Below are positions 8,177-18,127 of a DNA stretch of 56,686 nt, one piece after another. The notes under the pieces are model-generated. The model was given only the letters and a program-made list of their open reading frames with translations, was not told the origin of the DNA and did not search any database. A program made the translations under genes and the position numbers. Every line of letters starts with the position of its first letter. Position 1 is the stretch's first letter. Origin of the DNA: Syntrophobacterales bacterium (GTDB lineage Bacteria > Desulfobacterota > Desulfobaccia > Desulfobaccales > 0-14-0-80-60-11); contig JALNYP010000022.1 in NCBI GenBank assembly GCA_023229795.1, positions 1 through 56,686 of the forward strand, given 5' to 3'.

Positions 8177-9310
8177 ATGTTCGGCAAACGCATGAAGTTG
8201 TTTAAGCTCCTCGGGTTCGAGGTCCGTATCGATGCGAGTTGGATCGTTATCGCGGTGTTGATCACCTGGTCCCTGGCCTCCGGACTCTTCCCTTATATGT
8301 ACCCGCATCTGCCTCCGGGGACGTACTGGTTTATGGGCGTGGTGGGGGCCCTGGGCCTCTTTGCGTCCATCGTGGCCCATGAATTCTGCCATTCCCTGGT
8401 GGCCCGGAAATTCGGCATGCAGATGAAGGGCATCACCCTGTTTATCTTCGGCGGGGTGGCCGAGATGGGCGATGAACCCCCCACCGCCCGAGCGGAATTC
8501 ATGATGGCCATCGTCGGGCCCTTGTCCAGCATCGCCATTGGGGTGATATTTTACGGGATTTACCGCCTGGGGCTGGCCAGCGGCTGGTCCACCCCGGTCA
8601 ACGGGGTCACCTATTATCTCGCCTATATCAACGGCATCCTGGCGGCCTTTAACCTGCTGCCGGCCTTTCCCCTGGACGGCGGCCGGGTGCTGCGCTCCAT
8701 CCTCTGGGGCGCCAAGGATAATCTGCGCTGGGCCACCCGGGTCTCTTCCGCCATCGGCGCCGCCTTCGGGGTAGGGCTCATCGTTTTGGGCATCTTCCAG
8801 TTCATCAGCGGCAACGTCATCGGGGGGCTGTGGATGTTCCTCATCGGGCTGTTTTTAAGGAACGCGGCCCAGATGTCCTACCAGCAGATCCTGGTGCGCA
8901 AGGCCCTGGAGGGCGAGAAAGTACGCCGGTTCATGAACACCAATCCGGTGACGGTCCAAGATTCCATCACGGTGGAGCATTTGGTGGAGGATTATATCTA
9001 CAAGCATCACTATAAGATGTTCCCGGTGATGTCCGGGGATAAGCTGGTGGGCTGTATTACCACCCGCCAGGTCAAGGAGATTCCCCGGGAGGCCTGGGGC
9101 CGGGAGACCATTCGGGAAGCGGCCAGCGCCTGTTCTCCGGAAAACACCATCTCTCCCGACACCGACGCCATCCAGGCCCTGGCCAGGATGAATCAGGGCG
9201 GGGTCAGCCGCCTGCTGGTGGTGGAAAACGGCCGTCTGGTGGGACTGGTCACTCTCAAGGACCTTTTGGATTTCTTTTCCCTCAAGGTGGAACTGGAAGA
9301 GCAGGGCTGA
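8177..9310 (+). CDS. Site-2 protease family zinc metallopeptidase with two CBS domains
   Basis: This is a 377-residue polytopic M50 peptidase. The zinc motif H68-E-F-C-H72 sits in a membrane helix, and the second motif NLLPAFPLDGGR (159-170) supplies the third ligand Asp167. Two CBS domains follow (about 245-365), with RRFMNTNPVTV beginning the first and NGRLVGLVTLKDLLDF closing the second. Site-2 proteases cut membrane proteins such as anti-sigma factors inside the bilayer; CBS domains bind adenosyl nucleotides and probably gate activity. The start follows GGGAGG by 7 bases. A ClC gene follows 60-70 bases later, probably in one transcript. The substrate is unknown. Confidence 0.9.
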   Translation: MFGKRMKLFKLLGFEVRIDASWIVIAVLITWSLASGLFPYMYPHLPPGTYWFMGVVGALGLFASIVAHEFCHSLVARKFGMQMKGITLFIFGGVAEMGDEPPTARAEFMMAIVGPLSSIAIGVIFYGIYRLGLASGWSTPVNGVTYYLAYINGILAAFNLLPAFPLDGGRVLRSILWGAKDNLRWATRVSSAIGAAFGVGLIVLGIFQFISGNVIGGLWMFLIGLFLRNAAQMSYQQILVRKALEGEKVRRFMNTNPVTVQDSITVEHLVEDYIYKHHYKMFPVMSGDKLVGCITTRQVKEIPREAWGRETIREAASACSPENTISPDTDAIQALARMNQGGVSRLLVVENGRLVGLVTLKDLLDFFSLKVELEEQG

Positions 9311-9383
9311 AGCGCGCCGTGCCTGGTTTAAGGTGGGGCGGGCCTCCGTACCCTCCTGAGCCCGCGGGTTTTTGATCGGTCCC

Positions 9384-10940
9384 ATGCGCCTGAGATACCA
9401 AACCAAAGAGATCCTGTCTCTGATCCTGTCCATCGGCATCGGCGCTCTGGCCGGGGTGGGAACCCTGGGATTTCTCGTTCTCATCAAAGTAGGGCAATGG
9501 GGATTATGGCCGGGCCAGGGGGAATTTATGGCCCGGGTGATGGCGGCGCCCTGGTGGCTCAAGCTCCTGATCCCCACCCTGGGCGGGCTGGCGGTGGGGC
9601 CGCTGATCGCGTTCTGGGCCCCGGAGGCCAGGGGGCCCGGCGTCCCCGACGTGATCGAAGCTGCGGCCTTGCGGGAGGGCCACATGTCGCCTCGCTCGGC
9701 CTTGCTCAAGGCCGGCTGTACCGCGCTCACCATCGCCAGCGGCGGTTCGGTGGGCCGGGAAGGTCCGGTAGTAGGACTCGGGGCCGCCATCGGCTCGGCC
9801 ATGACCCGTCTGTTCAGCTTCAGCGAGGGCAAGGGCCGCATCTGCCTGGCCTGCGGCGTGGCCGCGGGTTTCGCGGCTACCTTCAACACCCCCATCGCCG
9901 GGGCGCTGTTCACCATCGAAGTCATCCTGGCGGATATGGAGGTGGTCTATTTGGGCCACATCGTTATCGCCGCCATCGTCGGAGTCTTGATTTCCCGCCA
10001 ATTTTTCGGGGACTTTCCCACCTTCGCAGTGGCTCCCTTTGTCTTTCATCAGAACGTCGAACTGCTGGTCTATCTGGCGCTGGGATTGCTGGCAGGGCTG
10101 ATTGCCATCGCCTTTACCGTGGGCATCTACGCCACTGATAGCTGGTTTCGCGGCCTGACCCTGCCGGAATGGCTCAAACCCGCGCTGGGGGGGCTGGGGC
10201 TGGGGGCTCTGGCCCTGGTCTCGCCGTATGTCCTGGGGGTGGGGTATGACAGCATCAATCTGGGCCTGGCCGGCAAATTCGCCTTAAGCGCCGCGGCCTT
10301 GCTGCTGCTCATGAAATATCTGGCCACGGTGCTCTGCCTGGGGTCCGGCATGAGCGGCGGCATCATGGGGCCTTTCGTGCCCGCGATGGTGAGCTGCATC
10401 GCCAGTTTCATGGTGGTCAAGTCCCTCTACGGCTACTCCACTTACGAAACCAAGCTCCTGCGCCGGGGAGTCAAGATCTTCTTAGGGCGCGGGGTTCATG
10501 TGCTCCAATCCATGCACGTCAAGGATTACCTCAGCCGGGAGATGGAGATTCTCCATGATGACACCCCGCTGCCGGAGATTCTCCAGCGGGCCGAAGCCAG
10601 CCCTTACCCGAATTTTGTGGTCCTGGACGATCACGACGAATTGAGCGGGGTCCTGACCCTGTGGGACTTGCGTAAGGTTCAGTGGCCCCGGGAAGAGGCA
10701 GCCAAGCTACTTACGGCCCGGGACCTCAAGACGCCGGACGCGGTTACCGTTCATCCCGACGATGATTTCGAGACAGCCCTCAAGCTCCTGCAGCACAAGA
10801 ATTTTTCATTCCTGCCGGTGGTCCTGCCGCCCCGTGACAGAGTGGTGGTGGGCATCCTCAAGATTGACGACGTGCTCACCGCGTATAACCAGCGACTGCT
10901 GAAAGACCGGGTGCTGCGGTATCCACCCCGGGGGTCCTGA
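9384..10940 (+). CDS. ClC-type chloride channel/antiporter with CBS domains, internal deletion
   Basis: The family motifs are present in order: GPGVPDV (ion-binding loop), GREGPVVGLGAAIG, and GSGMSGGIMGPF where helix N starts. In normal ClC proteins the last is followed by about 65-70 residues (helices N to Q) before the segment LPLMVxC. Here the sequence jumps directly to VPAMVSCIASFMVVK and then the usual cytoplasmic linker ETKLLRRGV and two CBS domains. The missing part should include helices that line the ion path, so transport is doubtful. The frame stays open and the CBS end is intact. The ATG at 9384 is listed; a TTG at 9372 is the alternative and neither has a strong ribosome site. 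Confidence 0.85.
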   Translation: MRLRYQTKEILSLILSIGIGALAGVGTLGFLVLIKVGQWGLWPGQGEFMARVMAAPWWLKLLIPTLGGLAVGPLIAFWAPEARGPGVPDVIEAAALREGHMSPRSALLKAGCTALTIASGGSVGREGPVVGLGAAIGSAMTRLFSFSEGKGRICLACGVAAGFAATFNTPIAGALFTIEVILADMEVVYLGHIVIAAIVGVLISRQFFGDFPTFAVAPFVFHQNVELLVYLALGLLAGLIAIAFTVGIYATDSWFRGLTLPEWLKPALGGLGLGALALVSPYVLGVGYDSINLGLAGKFALSAAALLLLMKYLATVLCLGSGMSGGIMGPFVPAMVSCIASFMVVKSLYGYSTYETKLLRRGVKIFLGRGVHVLQSMHVKDYLSREMEILHDDTPLPEILQRAEASPYPNFVVLDDHDELSGVLTLWDLRKVQWPREEAAKLLTARDLKTPDAVTVHPDDDFETALKLLQHKNFSFLPVVLPPRDRVVVGILKIDDVLTAYNQRLLKDRVLRYPPRGS

Positions 10941-10955
10941 CCCGGCAAAACGGGT

Positions 10956-11948
<993 letters not shown>

Positions 11949-11967
11949 AATTTCCTCCGATAGTGAT

Positions 11968-12951
11968 TTATGCTGCAAAGGTTTGGAAGGCCAGGGCCGC
12001 GGCGCCTATGACCCCGGCATCGTTGTGCAGCTCAGCCGGCCGGACCGAAAGCATCTCGGCGGCGGCGTTCAGGGCGGCTGGTCGGATGCCCTGCTCAATC
12101 CGGGGCAGCAACTCCGGCAGGCCCTCCATCACTCCCCCGCCCAGGATCAGGCGGCAGGGGTTGAAGGCGTTGACCAGGCCCACGCACCCGGCGATCAGGG
12201 CCCGGGCCATCTCATCCACGATGAGCCGGGCGAGGGGGTCTCCGGCCTGAGCGGCTGCGGCCACCACCCTGGTAGTTACGTCTTCCGGCGTCACCGCTCC
12301 GGTGAGCCTTGCGGCTTTAAGGAAGGCCACGCCCGCGGCTGGGACATCGTTCATGGCCTCCCGAGCCCGGCGGGCGATGGCCCAGCCCCCGGCCAGGGCC
12401 TCGAGACACCCCCGGTTGCCGCAGGTGCATGGCGGCCCGTGCAAATCCACGGTTATGTGTCCCAGTTCTCCGGCGGTATTGCTGCAACCCGACAGCACCC
12501 GGCCGCCGCTCACCACCCCGCCGCCCACCCCGGTGCCGATGAACAGGCAGATGAGATCATCAATCCCCTGGCCGGCCCCATGCAGCCATTCTCCCCAGGT
12601 GGCGGCCCGCACGTCGTTGGCGATCACCACCGGCAGGTTCAGGGCGGCCTGCAGCCGGTCCCGGAAAGGTACCTCGCGCCAGTGCAGGTTAGGGGCAAAA
12701 CGCACCACCCCGGTGTCTTTAGCAATCTGGCCGGCCACCCCGACTCCCGCGCCCAGGGGGAGAGAAGGTGAGCTCTCCCGCCGCAACTCGCTGACCATCC
12801 GGGCGATCTGGGCGGTGATGCCGTCCGGGCCGCGGTCCACATCCGTGGGCTCCTCAAGCCGCCGACGGATGGCGCCTTGGGCGTCCACCGCCGCGGCTTT
12901 CACCTTAGTGCCGCCCAGATCCACGCCGATGGCCCAGATTTCGTGCCCCAC
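11968..12951 (-). CDS. ROK-family sugar kinase (glucokinase-like)
   Basis: The 327-residue protein starts with the phosphate-binding loop GVDLGGTK. It has the sugar-binding ANDVRAATWGE, the ATP loop GTGVGGGVV, and the zinc motif formed by GELGHITVD plus CTCGNRGCLE. This set is typical of bacterial ROK glucokinases and related kinases for fructose, allose or N-acetylmannosamine. It acts in the cytoplasm, phosphorylating a hexose at the expense of ATP. ROK repressors carry an N-terminal helix-turn-helix, which is absent here, so it is an enzyme. It is the first gene of a two-gene operon with the aldo/keto reductase. Confidence 0.9.
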   Translation of the reverse strand: MGHEIWAIGVDLGGTKVKAAAVDAQGAIRRRLEEPTDVDRGPDGITAQIARMVSELRRESSPSLPLGAGVGVAGQIAKDTGVVRFAPNLHWREVPFRDRLQAALNLPVVIANDVRAATWGEWLHGAGQGIDDLICLFIGTGVGGGVVSGGRVLSGCSNTAGELGHITVDLHGPPCTCGNRGCLEALAGGWAIARRAREAMNDVPAAGVAFLKAARLTGAVTPEDVTTRVVAAAAQAGDPLARLIVDEMARALIAGCVGLVNAFNPCRLILGGGVMEGLPELLPRIEQGIRPAALNAAAEMLSVRPAELHNDAGVIGAAALAFQTFAA

Positions 12952-13339
12952 GGATGCCTCCCCGTTGGTAATGGTCCTACCGAAAATTCGGTCTCAAAGG
13001 CAGTAATGATCGCAGTAAAGGGAAACCTCATGGCTAATCCAGACTGTTACAGCCGGGGATATTAGCCGGGCCGGTCTCAAGGCAGGGGCAGCTAGCGGAA
13101 CCGCGCAGATTGGGCTCGCAGGCCAAAGGCCGGCGGCCTGAAGCCGATTCCCGCCTTGCCCTACCGGATAAAGATAAGACGTTTGCCCCATGAATCAACC
13201 CTAGCCGGATCAAGGAGCCTCAAGCGCGGATTATGGAGATATTTGGAGATTTTTTTCAGGGGAGAGAGTCGGCATGCGCAGGTTTTTTGACAGGAAAGTA
13301 ACGTTGTCCGGCCGTCAAAGGAAGCTGCCTGGTGGACTA
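12952..13339. other. Intergenic region, no gene seen
   Basis: The region lies upstream of the minus-strand ROK gene and downstream of the minus-strand kinase. GC-rich inverted segments occur near 13060-13160 (for example GGCCGG/CCGGCC words), but I could not assign a riboswitch or a terminator with a T-run. Confidence 0.4.
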
Positions 13340-14836
13340 TCAATCCGGTTTGGCAATTACCTGGGACAAAGCTTTCCCCAATTCGGCCAGGGTATAGGGC
13401 TTACAAATAACCCCGCTAAACCCATGCTTCTTGAACTCCGCCATAACCGAATCATCAAAATAACCGCTGGAAACAATGGCCTTGACCTGGGGATCCAGGC
13501 TGAGTAGCTGCTCCATGGCTTCTTTGCCCCCCATACCTCCGGGAACGGTTAAATCCAGGATGACGGCATCAAAATCATGGCCCGAGGCTTGGGCAACCGC
13601 AAACATTTTGATCGCCTCTGCACCATCTGCGGCGAAAGATGCGTCGTAACCCAGACTAACCAGCATCTTGTGCAATACTTTTTGAACAATTTCCTCATCA
13701 TCCATCACCAGGATAGAGCCCTTTCTCTTGGTCAACTCCTCTGGTTCCTGGGGCGCCGGGGTAATTTTGCGGTCGAGGCCCGGGAGGTAGATAGTAAAAG
13801 TTGAGCCTTTTTCAAGGGTTGAATCCACGGTGATGTGCCCGTTATGATTCTTGACGATGGAATAGCTGGTAGCCAGACCCAAACCGCTACCCTTTTGTTT
13901 GGTAGTAAAGTAAGGATCGAAAATTTTCGAGAGATATTCCGCCGGAATGCCCAGGCCTTGATCCTGCATGGCAATCTTCACATAGTTCCCCGGTCTGAGG
14001 GGCAAACCGCTGCCTTCTCCGATGGCGACGTTCTCTCCATAAATCTTGATGGTCCCGCCCAGGGGCATGGCCTGGACGGCGTTAATCACAATATTCTGAA
14101 AGACCTGATTTATTTGCCCGGTATCTATCTCCACCGCCCAGAGGTCGGAGGCAAGCTGAAATTCGCACCGGGTTTGGGTTCCTCGACACGCCAGCATGGC
14201 GGATTGGTTAAGGATTTTGTCAATGGCGGTAATCTCTTTGATGGGCGAGCCGCCTTTGGCAAAGGTCAGCAGTTGGCGAGCCAGGGCCCGGGCTTGCTCG
14301 CACGCCTTTTCAGCCTCCGTCAATCTTTCCTGCACTTCGGGGCTGACGGCGCGATCCATCAAACAAAGACTGAGATTGCCCAGGATGCCCATGAGGATGT
14401 TATTGAAGTCGTGCGCGATCCCGCCGGCCAACAGTCCCAATGATTCCAGTTTGCTTAGTTTGGTCCATTCCTCTTCGGCTTTTTTCCGATCGGTGATATC
14501 AAAGAACACGCCATTGATATGATCGATCCGGCCCGCCTGGTCACAGACTATTTGCCCCCTCGCCTGAATCCAGATAATTTCCCCTCCCCGCTTGATAATC
14601 CTGTACTCCCGGGCATACAGCCTGTTGCCTTTGAGAGCTTGCCGGACCGCTTCTTTGGCGTCCTGAAGGTCTTCCTTGACGATAACGTCAGACCACTTCA
14701 ACTTGCCGGAATTGAATTCGTCTTTATCGTACCCCGTCAACTCCTGCACTTTCTCATCAAAGAATTCGGTCCGCCAATCTGCGTAGCCTTTGAATACCAC
14801 CGCAGGCAGATTTTCCACCACCAACCGGTACTTCAT
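13340..14836 (-). CDS. Hybrid histidine kinase, PAS-HisKA-ATPase-receiver half
   Basis: The 498 residues contain a PAS domain (about 1-115), the phosphoacceptor box LAGGIAHDFNNILMG, the N box NIVINAVQAM, the G boxes DQGLGIPAEY and GSGLGLATSYSIV, and a C-terminal receiver with its Asp in AVILDLTVPG and Lys in VICKPYT. It would pass phosphate from a sensor to its own receiver. The frame starts with MKYRLVVENLPAVVF, which in homologous kinases normally continues directly from a preceding helix ending in ESEEKYRL. The ATG overlaps the stop of the upstream sensor frame (ATGA at 14833-14836). It is therefore either a translationally coupled partner or the second half of a frameshifted kinase. Confidence 0.85.
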   Translation of the reverse strand: MKYRLVVENLPAVVFKGYADWRTEFFDEKVQELTGYDKDEFNSGKLKWSDVIVKEDLQDAKEAVRQALKGNRLYAREYRIIKRGGEIIWIQARGQIVCDQAGRIDHINGVFFDITDRKKAEEEWTKLSKLESLGLLAGGIAHDFNNILMGILGNLSLCLMDRAVSPEVQERLTEAEKACEQARALARQLLTFAKGGSPIKEITAIDKILNQSAMLACRGTQTRCEFQLASDLWAVEIDTGQINQVFQNIVINAVQAMPLGGTIKIYGENVAIGEGSGLPLRPGNYVKIAMQDQGLGIPAEYLSKIFDPYFTTKQKGSGLGLATSYSIVKNHNGHITVDSTLEKGSTFTIYLPGLDRKITPAPQEPEELTKRKGSILVMDDEEIVQKVLHKMLVSLGYDASFAADGAEAIKMFAVAQASGHDFDAVILDLTVPGGMGGKEAMEQLLSLDPQVKAIVSSGYFDDSVMAEFKKHGFSGVICKPYTLAELGKALSQVIAKPD

Positions 14837-16929
14837 TTCCTTTCCCGAAGTGCGGCCTCCGTTTCTCTGCGGCTCGTGATATCTCTATCGGCGCCGCGAT
14901 ACCCCAAGAGGTTGCCGCGGTCATCGAGCAACGGCACTCCGCTTGTCAGCACCCATATGGTTTCCCCCCGGGCATTGATATTGCGGTTGATGAAATCCCG
15001 AAAAGGCAGTTTTTGGGCAAACACCGCGAACGCGGCTTGTTTCAATTCTTCCCGGTCTTCCGGGTGAAAAAAATCATAGAAATGTTTCGTCAGGATGTCC
15101 TCGATGGGATACCCTAACAATTTCTCCCCCACGGCGTTGGAGTAGGTATATTTTCCTTGGGCATTGACCTCCCAAATCCATTCCGACGCATTCAGCGCAA
15201 TATCTCGAAATCGCTGCTCGCTTTCCCGGAGAGATTTTTCGGCCTGCTCCCGCTCTGCGAATTCGCGCCGCAATTCCTCATTGGCTCTGGCCAGTTCCGT
15301 TCCCCGGGTCTCCAAGGCTTCGAAATTTTGCTCCAGGATAAGGGCCATAGACTGAAAATTATTGATAAGAACCGCCATCTCATTGGCTGAACTTTTCGGC
15401 CAGGCTATGTCTCGATGCTGTTTGAGTTGATAGGGCATGTCCGAGGTGACTTTTGCCAATTTTTCCAGGGGATTGGCCAACCAGCGGCTTAAGGGCGGGG
15501 CCAGCAGCAGAACGCAGACGATCAGCAAGGCCATGATCGACAGGTTTTGTATGTAAATGGCATAAAGCTTTTGCTGCAGGGGGCTGACAGGCGCCTCCAA
15601 GACCAGGGTCCACGGGATCTTTGAGCTCATCCGGGTTTCTTGCACGTAAAAGGATTTTTGCCAGCGGGTCATGGAGGGCAAGTTCTCGTCAGAGGGGAAC
15701 CGGTGGTAAACCGCGCCTTGATTAAGCTGCGAGCCCTCGATCTTCAGCGAATCCAACCGGTCCATGGGGCGGCGGGCCGAAATAGTGCTGGCAATGATAT
15801 GGCCGTGAGAATCAGTCACGGTGAGGTTGACACCCCAAAATTTCTTATAAGGTTCGAGAATAAAGGCGAGGCGGTTCAGGTTCAGGACGCCGGACGCGGT
15901 CCCCAAAAATTCCTGGTCCCTCAAGATGGGAACCGCGATGACCACGATCGGCGAAAAAACCGCCCGGTTGCCCACGAAAACATCGCTTAGAATCGGTCGT
16001 TTTTGCGCCCTGGCCTCTTGGAACCAGACTCGATCGGCAAAGTTTAGACCGATGCCGAAGCCTGGCTTTTCCTGGGGCGTACGGGCAAAAGCAATAGCGG
16101 TGCCCTGGGCATTCTCCACATGGAGGGCGGCAAAATCAGTAAACGCCTGCCTCAGAACCTCGGTGTTCCGCTGCAACTCCGTCGAGGGGGTCATCGTGGA
16201 GTTACCGGCCCAAATGGCCAGTTCGGTGACGGCATGCAGGTGCCGGAAATACCAGAAATTCAAGTGGGATTGCACATCCGCGGTTACCCCGCGCAGCTGG
16301 GCTTCCATATGTCCTTTTATCTCTTTCATCTCCTGCCGGATCTCGACGACCGTTAGCATCAGGGCGGGAAAGAGGGCCAGGGCCGCGAGGAGATTGAAAA
16401 GAGTTTCGTGCAGGGAAAAAGTTCGGCGGGTCTGGGTGGGATCCAAGATTTTGTCTAGAGGCAAATAGGTGATACAGAGAGTTGCCAATAAGGCGTTGAA
16501 CATGCCGTTGATAGCCTGTTTGAGTATGATGAAGCTGGTGATGGTGGTCCCCATCTGCATCACCACTGCATGTTCCAACACCACCAAAGGCAAGCCGACA
16601 AACACCCAGAAGGCGGCGTCAAGCAGGAACAAGTTTTTGCGCCCGGAACGAAGCAGGTACCCCACAAAGAGAGCTTCCAAAATAAAATTCAGGGAGCCGT
16701 AAGGGTGTCCCCAGAGGAAATAACAATAGATATTGATAATGACCGCGGCAATCAGGCCGTAACCCAGGCCATAAAAATAGAGAATGAGCAGTACGGCAAT
16801 GCTGCCGAAGAGAAAGTCGGCCCCGAAAAAGAGGGGAAGGCTATAATAATTGCCCAGAAAGCCGAGAATAGTTAAGGCTGCCAGCAGCGCGGTTGAACCG
16901 GCTGTCATGGATGGTTTTGGGTAACTCAT
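14833..16929 (-). CDS. Membrane sensor with periplasmic Cache-like region and PAS domain
   Basis: The 698 residues begin with about seven to eight membrane helices (residues 10-200, MASE-like). A large extracytoplasmic sensing region follows (~205-450, including FADRVWFQEARAQKRPILS, typical of double Cache domains), then another membrane helix near 460-485 and a coiled coil (ELARANEELRREFAEREQAE). A PAS domain closes the frame, ending with DITSRRETEAALRERK. It lacks any kinase core of its own; that core is supplied by the next frame, which overlaps by 4 bases. Cache domains usually bind small organic ligands such as amino or organic acids. The pair most likely makes one signalling unit, in one chain or two. 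Confidence 0.82.
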   Translation of the reverse strand: MSYPKPSMTAGSTALLAALTILGFLGNYYSLPLFFGADFLFGSIAVLLILYFYGLGYGLIAAVIINIYCYFLWGHPYGSLNFILEALFVGYLLRSGRKNLFLLDAAFWVFVGLPLVVLEHAVVMQMGTTITSFIILKQAINGMFNALLATLCITYLPLDKILDPTQTRRTFSLHETLFNLLAALALFPALMLTVVEIRQEMKEIKGHMEAQLRGVTADVQSHLNFWYFRHLHAVTELAIWAGNSTMTPSTELQRNTEVLRQAFTDFAALHVENAQGTAIAFARTPQEKPGFGIGLNFADRVWFQEARAQKRPILSDVFVGNRAVFSPIVVIAVPILRDQEFLGTASGVLNLNRLAFILEPYKKFWGVNLTVTDSHGHIIASTISARRPMDRLDSLKIEGSQLNQGAVYHRFPSDENLPSMTRWQKSFYVQETRMSSKIPWTLVLEAPVSPLQQKLYAIYIQNLSIMALLIVCVLLLAPPLSRWLANPLEKLAKVTSDMPYQLKQHRDIAWPKSSANEMAVLINNFQSMALILEQNFEALETRGTELARANEELRREFAEREQAEKSLRESEQRFRDIALNASEWIWEVNAQGKYTYSNAVGEKLLGYPIEDILTKHFYDFFHPEDREELKQAAFAVFAQKLPFRDFINRNINARGETIWVLTSGVPLLDDRGNLLGYRGADRDITSRRETEAALRERK

Positions 16930-17355
16930 AGCTTCCTCGGATGAATCTATGACGATGCCTCGGCCTCAAGAATCAGGGCCTTCTTTAAAGTTTTAGCGCC
17001 AGGTGTCAAAATCGATAATTTGGGATCCTCGGTTGTAATGTAACCCTACGGCATTATAGCGCGAAAAAGAACTTGCGAGCGATAATCTTTTAAAAAAACT
17101 ACCACTGAAAAGATTATCGGCAAACTTGCATAAAGGAAAAATCCAAGCGCGTCAAAGACGGCCTCAAATAGAGGACTTATTATAATATCGGCTGGAGGCG
17201 GACGACCGGAGGAGGCCTGGCGTTCTTGTCCATGACCCTGCGGTTGTCAGATTTTGGAGAACATGGTATAAACTTTTCGGGAGCTCGGCAGCGTTTTGTC
17301 GTCGGCCAGGCAGGCGGCAGAATTATTCAGGATTATTCTTTACGGAGAGGCAGAC
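16930..17355. other. Divergent intergenic region with a 12-bp inverted repeat
   Basis: The gap lies between the minus-strand sensor and the plus-strand glutaredoxin operon. Its main feature is the perfect inverted repeat at 17080-17119, listed separately. A purine-rich stretch follows at 17125-17185. No small gene with a good ribosome site was found. Confidence 0.45.
17080..17119. repeat. Perfect 12-bp inverted repeat between divergent genes
   Basis: CGATAATCTTTT (17080-17091) is the exact reverse complement of AAAAGATTATCG (17108-17119), with a 16-base A-rich loop. It lies between two divergent transcription units, so an operator or a stem in a leader RNA are both possible. Confidence 0.55.
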
Positions 17356-17616
17356 ATGAGAGACCAATGTGATGTGCAACTTTATTCGCTGAGCACTTGC
17401 AGCCACTGTAAAGATACCAAAGAATTTTTGAATCAATGCGGCGTGACTTATGATTGTGTAGATGTAGATAAGTTGGATTTGGAGCAGAGGAAAAAGGTAT
17501 TAGAAGAGATTAAAAAGATTAATCCGAAATGCGCTTTCCCCACCCTGGTGGTCGGCGGCAAGGTTATCGTGGGCTTCAAAAAAGAAGAAATCAAGGAGGT
17601 CCTTGGAATCACATGA
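17356..17616 (+). CDS. Glutaredoxin-like protein (NrdH type)
   Basis: The 86-residue thioredoxin-fold protein has the redox motif C15-S-H-C18 after the first strand (VQLYSLSTCSHC) and the cis-Pro loop FPTLVVGGK. These are typical of glutaredoxin/NrdH proteins that use a thioredoxin-type reductase instead of glutathione. The ATG at 17356 follows GGAGAGG by 5 bases. Its stop overlaps the start of the ferredoxin-thioredoxin reductase gene (ATGA), so the two proteins are very likely a reductase and its substrate: electrons from ferredoxin pass through the iron-sulfur enzyme to this small disulfide carrier. Confidence 0.87.
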   Translation: MRDQCDVQLYSLSTCSHCKDTKEFLNQCGVTYDCVDVDKLDLEQRKKVLEEIKKINPKCAFPTLVVGGKVIVGFKKEEIKEVLGIT

Positions 17617-17948
17617 ACGTCGAGCAGCTCTATGAGGTTTTGAAGAAAAGCCAGGAGGCCAAAGGCTACTATTTCAATAAAGACAAAAAACGGGTCTTTG
17701 ATCTGCTGGAGGGATTGCTGACCAACAAAGCGCGCTATGGCTATATGTGCTGCCCGTGCCGGCTGGCGGCCAATGACGCCCAATGGGATAAAGACATCAT
17801 CTGCCCGTGTGTTTACCGGGAGCCCGATGTCGCCGAGTACGGCAGTTGCTACTGTAATCTCTATGTCTCCCGGGCCTGGAACGAAGAGAAATTTCCCCAC
17901 GTCTATGTGCCCGAGCGACGCCCCCCGGAGAAGAGCTTCCCGCGCTAA
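17613..17948 (+). CDS. Ferredoxin-thioredoxin reductase catalytic (beta) subunit family
   Basis: The 111-residue protein has the three Cys pairs of the family at expected spacing: C47-P-C49, C64-P-C66 and C79-Y-C81. They bind a [4Fe-4S] cluster and form the active-site disulfide. The third pair is CYC where plant enzymes have CHC, so the conserved His next to the disulfide is replaced by Tyr. No variable (alpha) subunit is nearby, as is usual in anaerobic bacteria and archaea. It overlaps the glutaredoxin-like gene by 4 bases and is followed by a hairpin (17994-18021), so the operon is just these two genes. Confidence 0.9.
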   Translation: MNVEQLYEVLKKSQEAKGYYFNKDKKRVFDLLEGLLTNKARYGYMCCPCRLAANDAQWDKDIICPCVYREPDVAEYGSCYCNLYVSRAWNEEKFPHVYVPERRPPEKSFPR

Positions 17949-17993
17949 TTTTTCTCCCTGAGGCCTGCCTCCCTGGCGGCGTCCGCCGCCGCG

Positions 17994-18021
17994 CTGCGGT
18001 CCCTTGCCGTTCCAAGGGACC
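17994..18021 (+). terminator. Hairpin after the Grx/FTR operon
   Basis: GCGGTCCCTTG (17994-18004) pairs perfectly with CAAGGGACCGC (18011-18021) across a 6-base loop. The T-run after it is poor (TCTTGAG), so termination may be partial. Confidence 0.6.
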
Positions 18022-18127
18022 GCTCTTGAGTCACAAATCCATTGACCCCAAACCTTCATCTGCGGCATGATAAGGTCAAGTTGACCTGCATCCTGTCCCT
18101 TAACCAGGATAAAAGAATCGAGGCATC

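Noticed and set aside
8855..9925. 356-codon minus-strand frame across the protease and ClC genes
   Set aside because: Pro/Arg-rich shadow of two well-recognised plus-strand genes; no domain visible.
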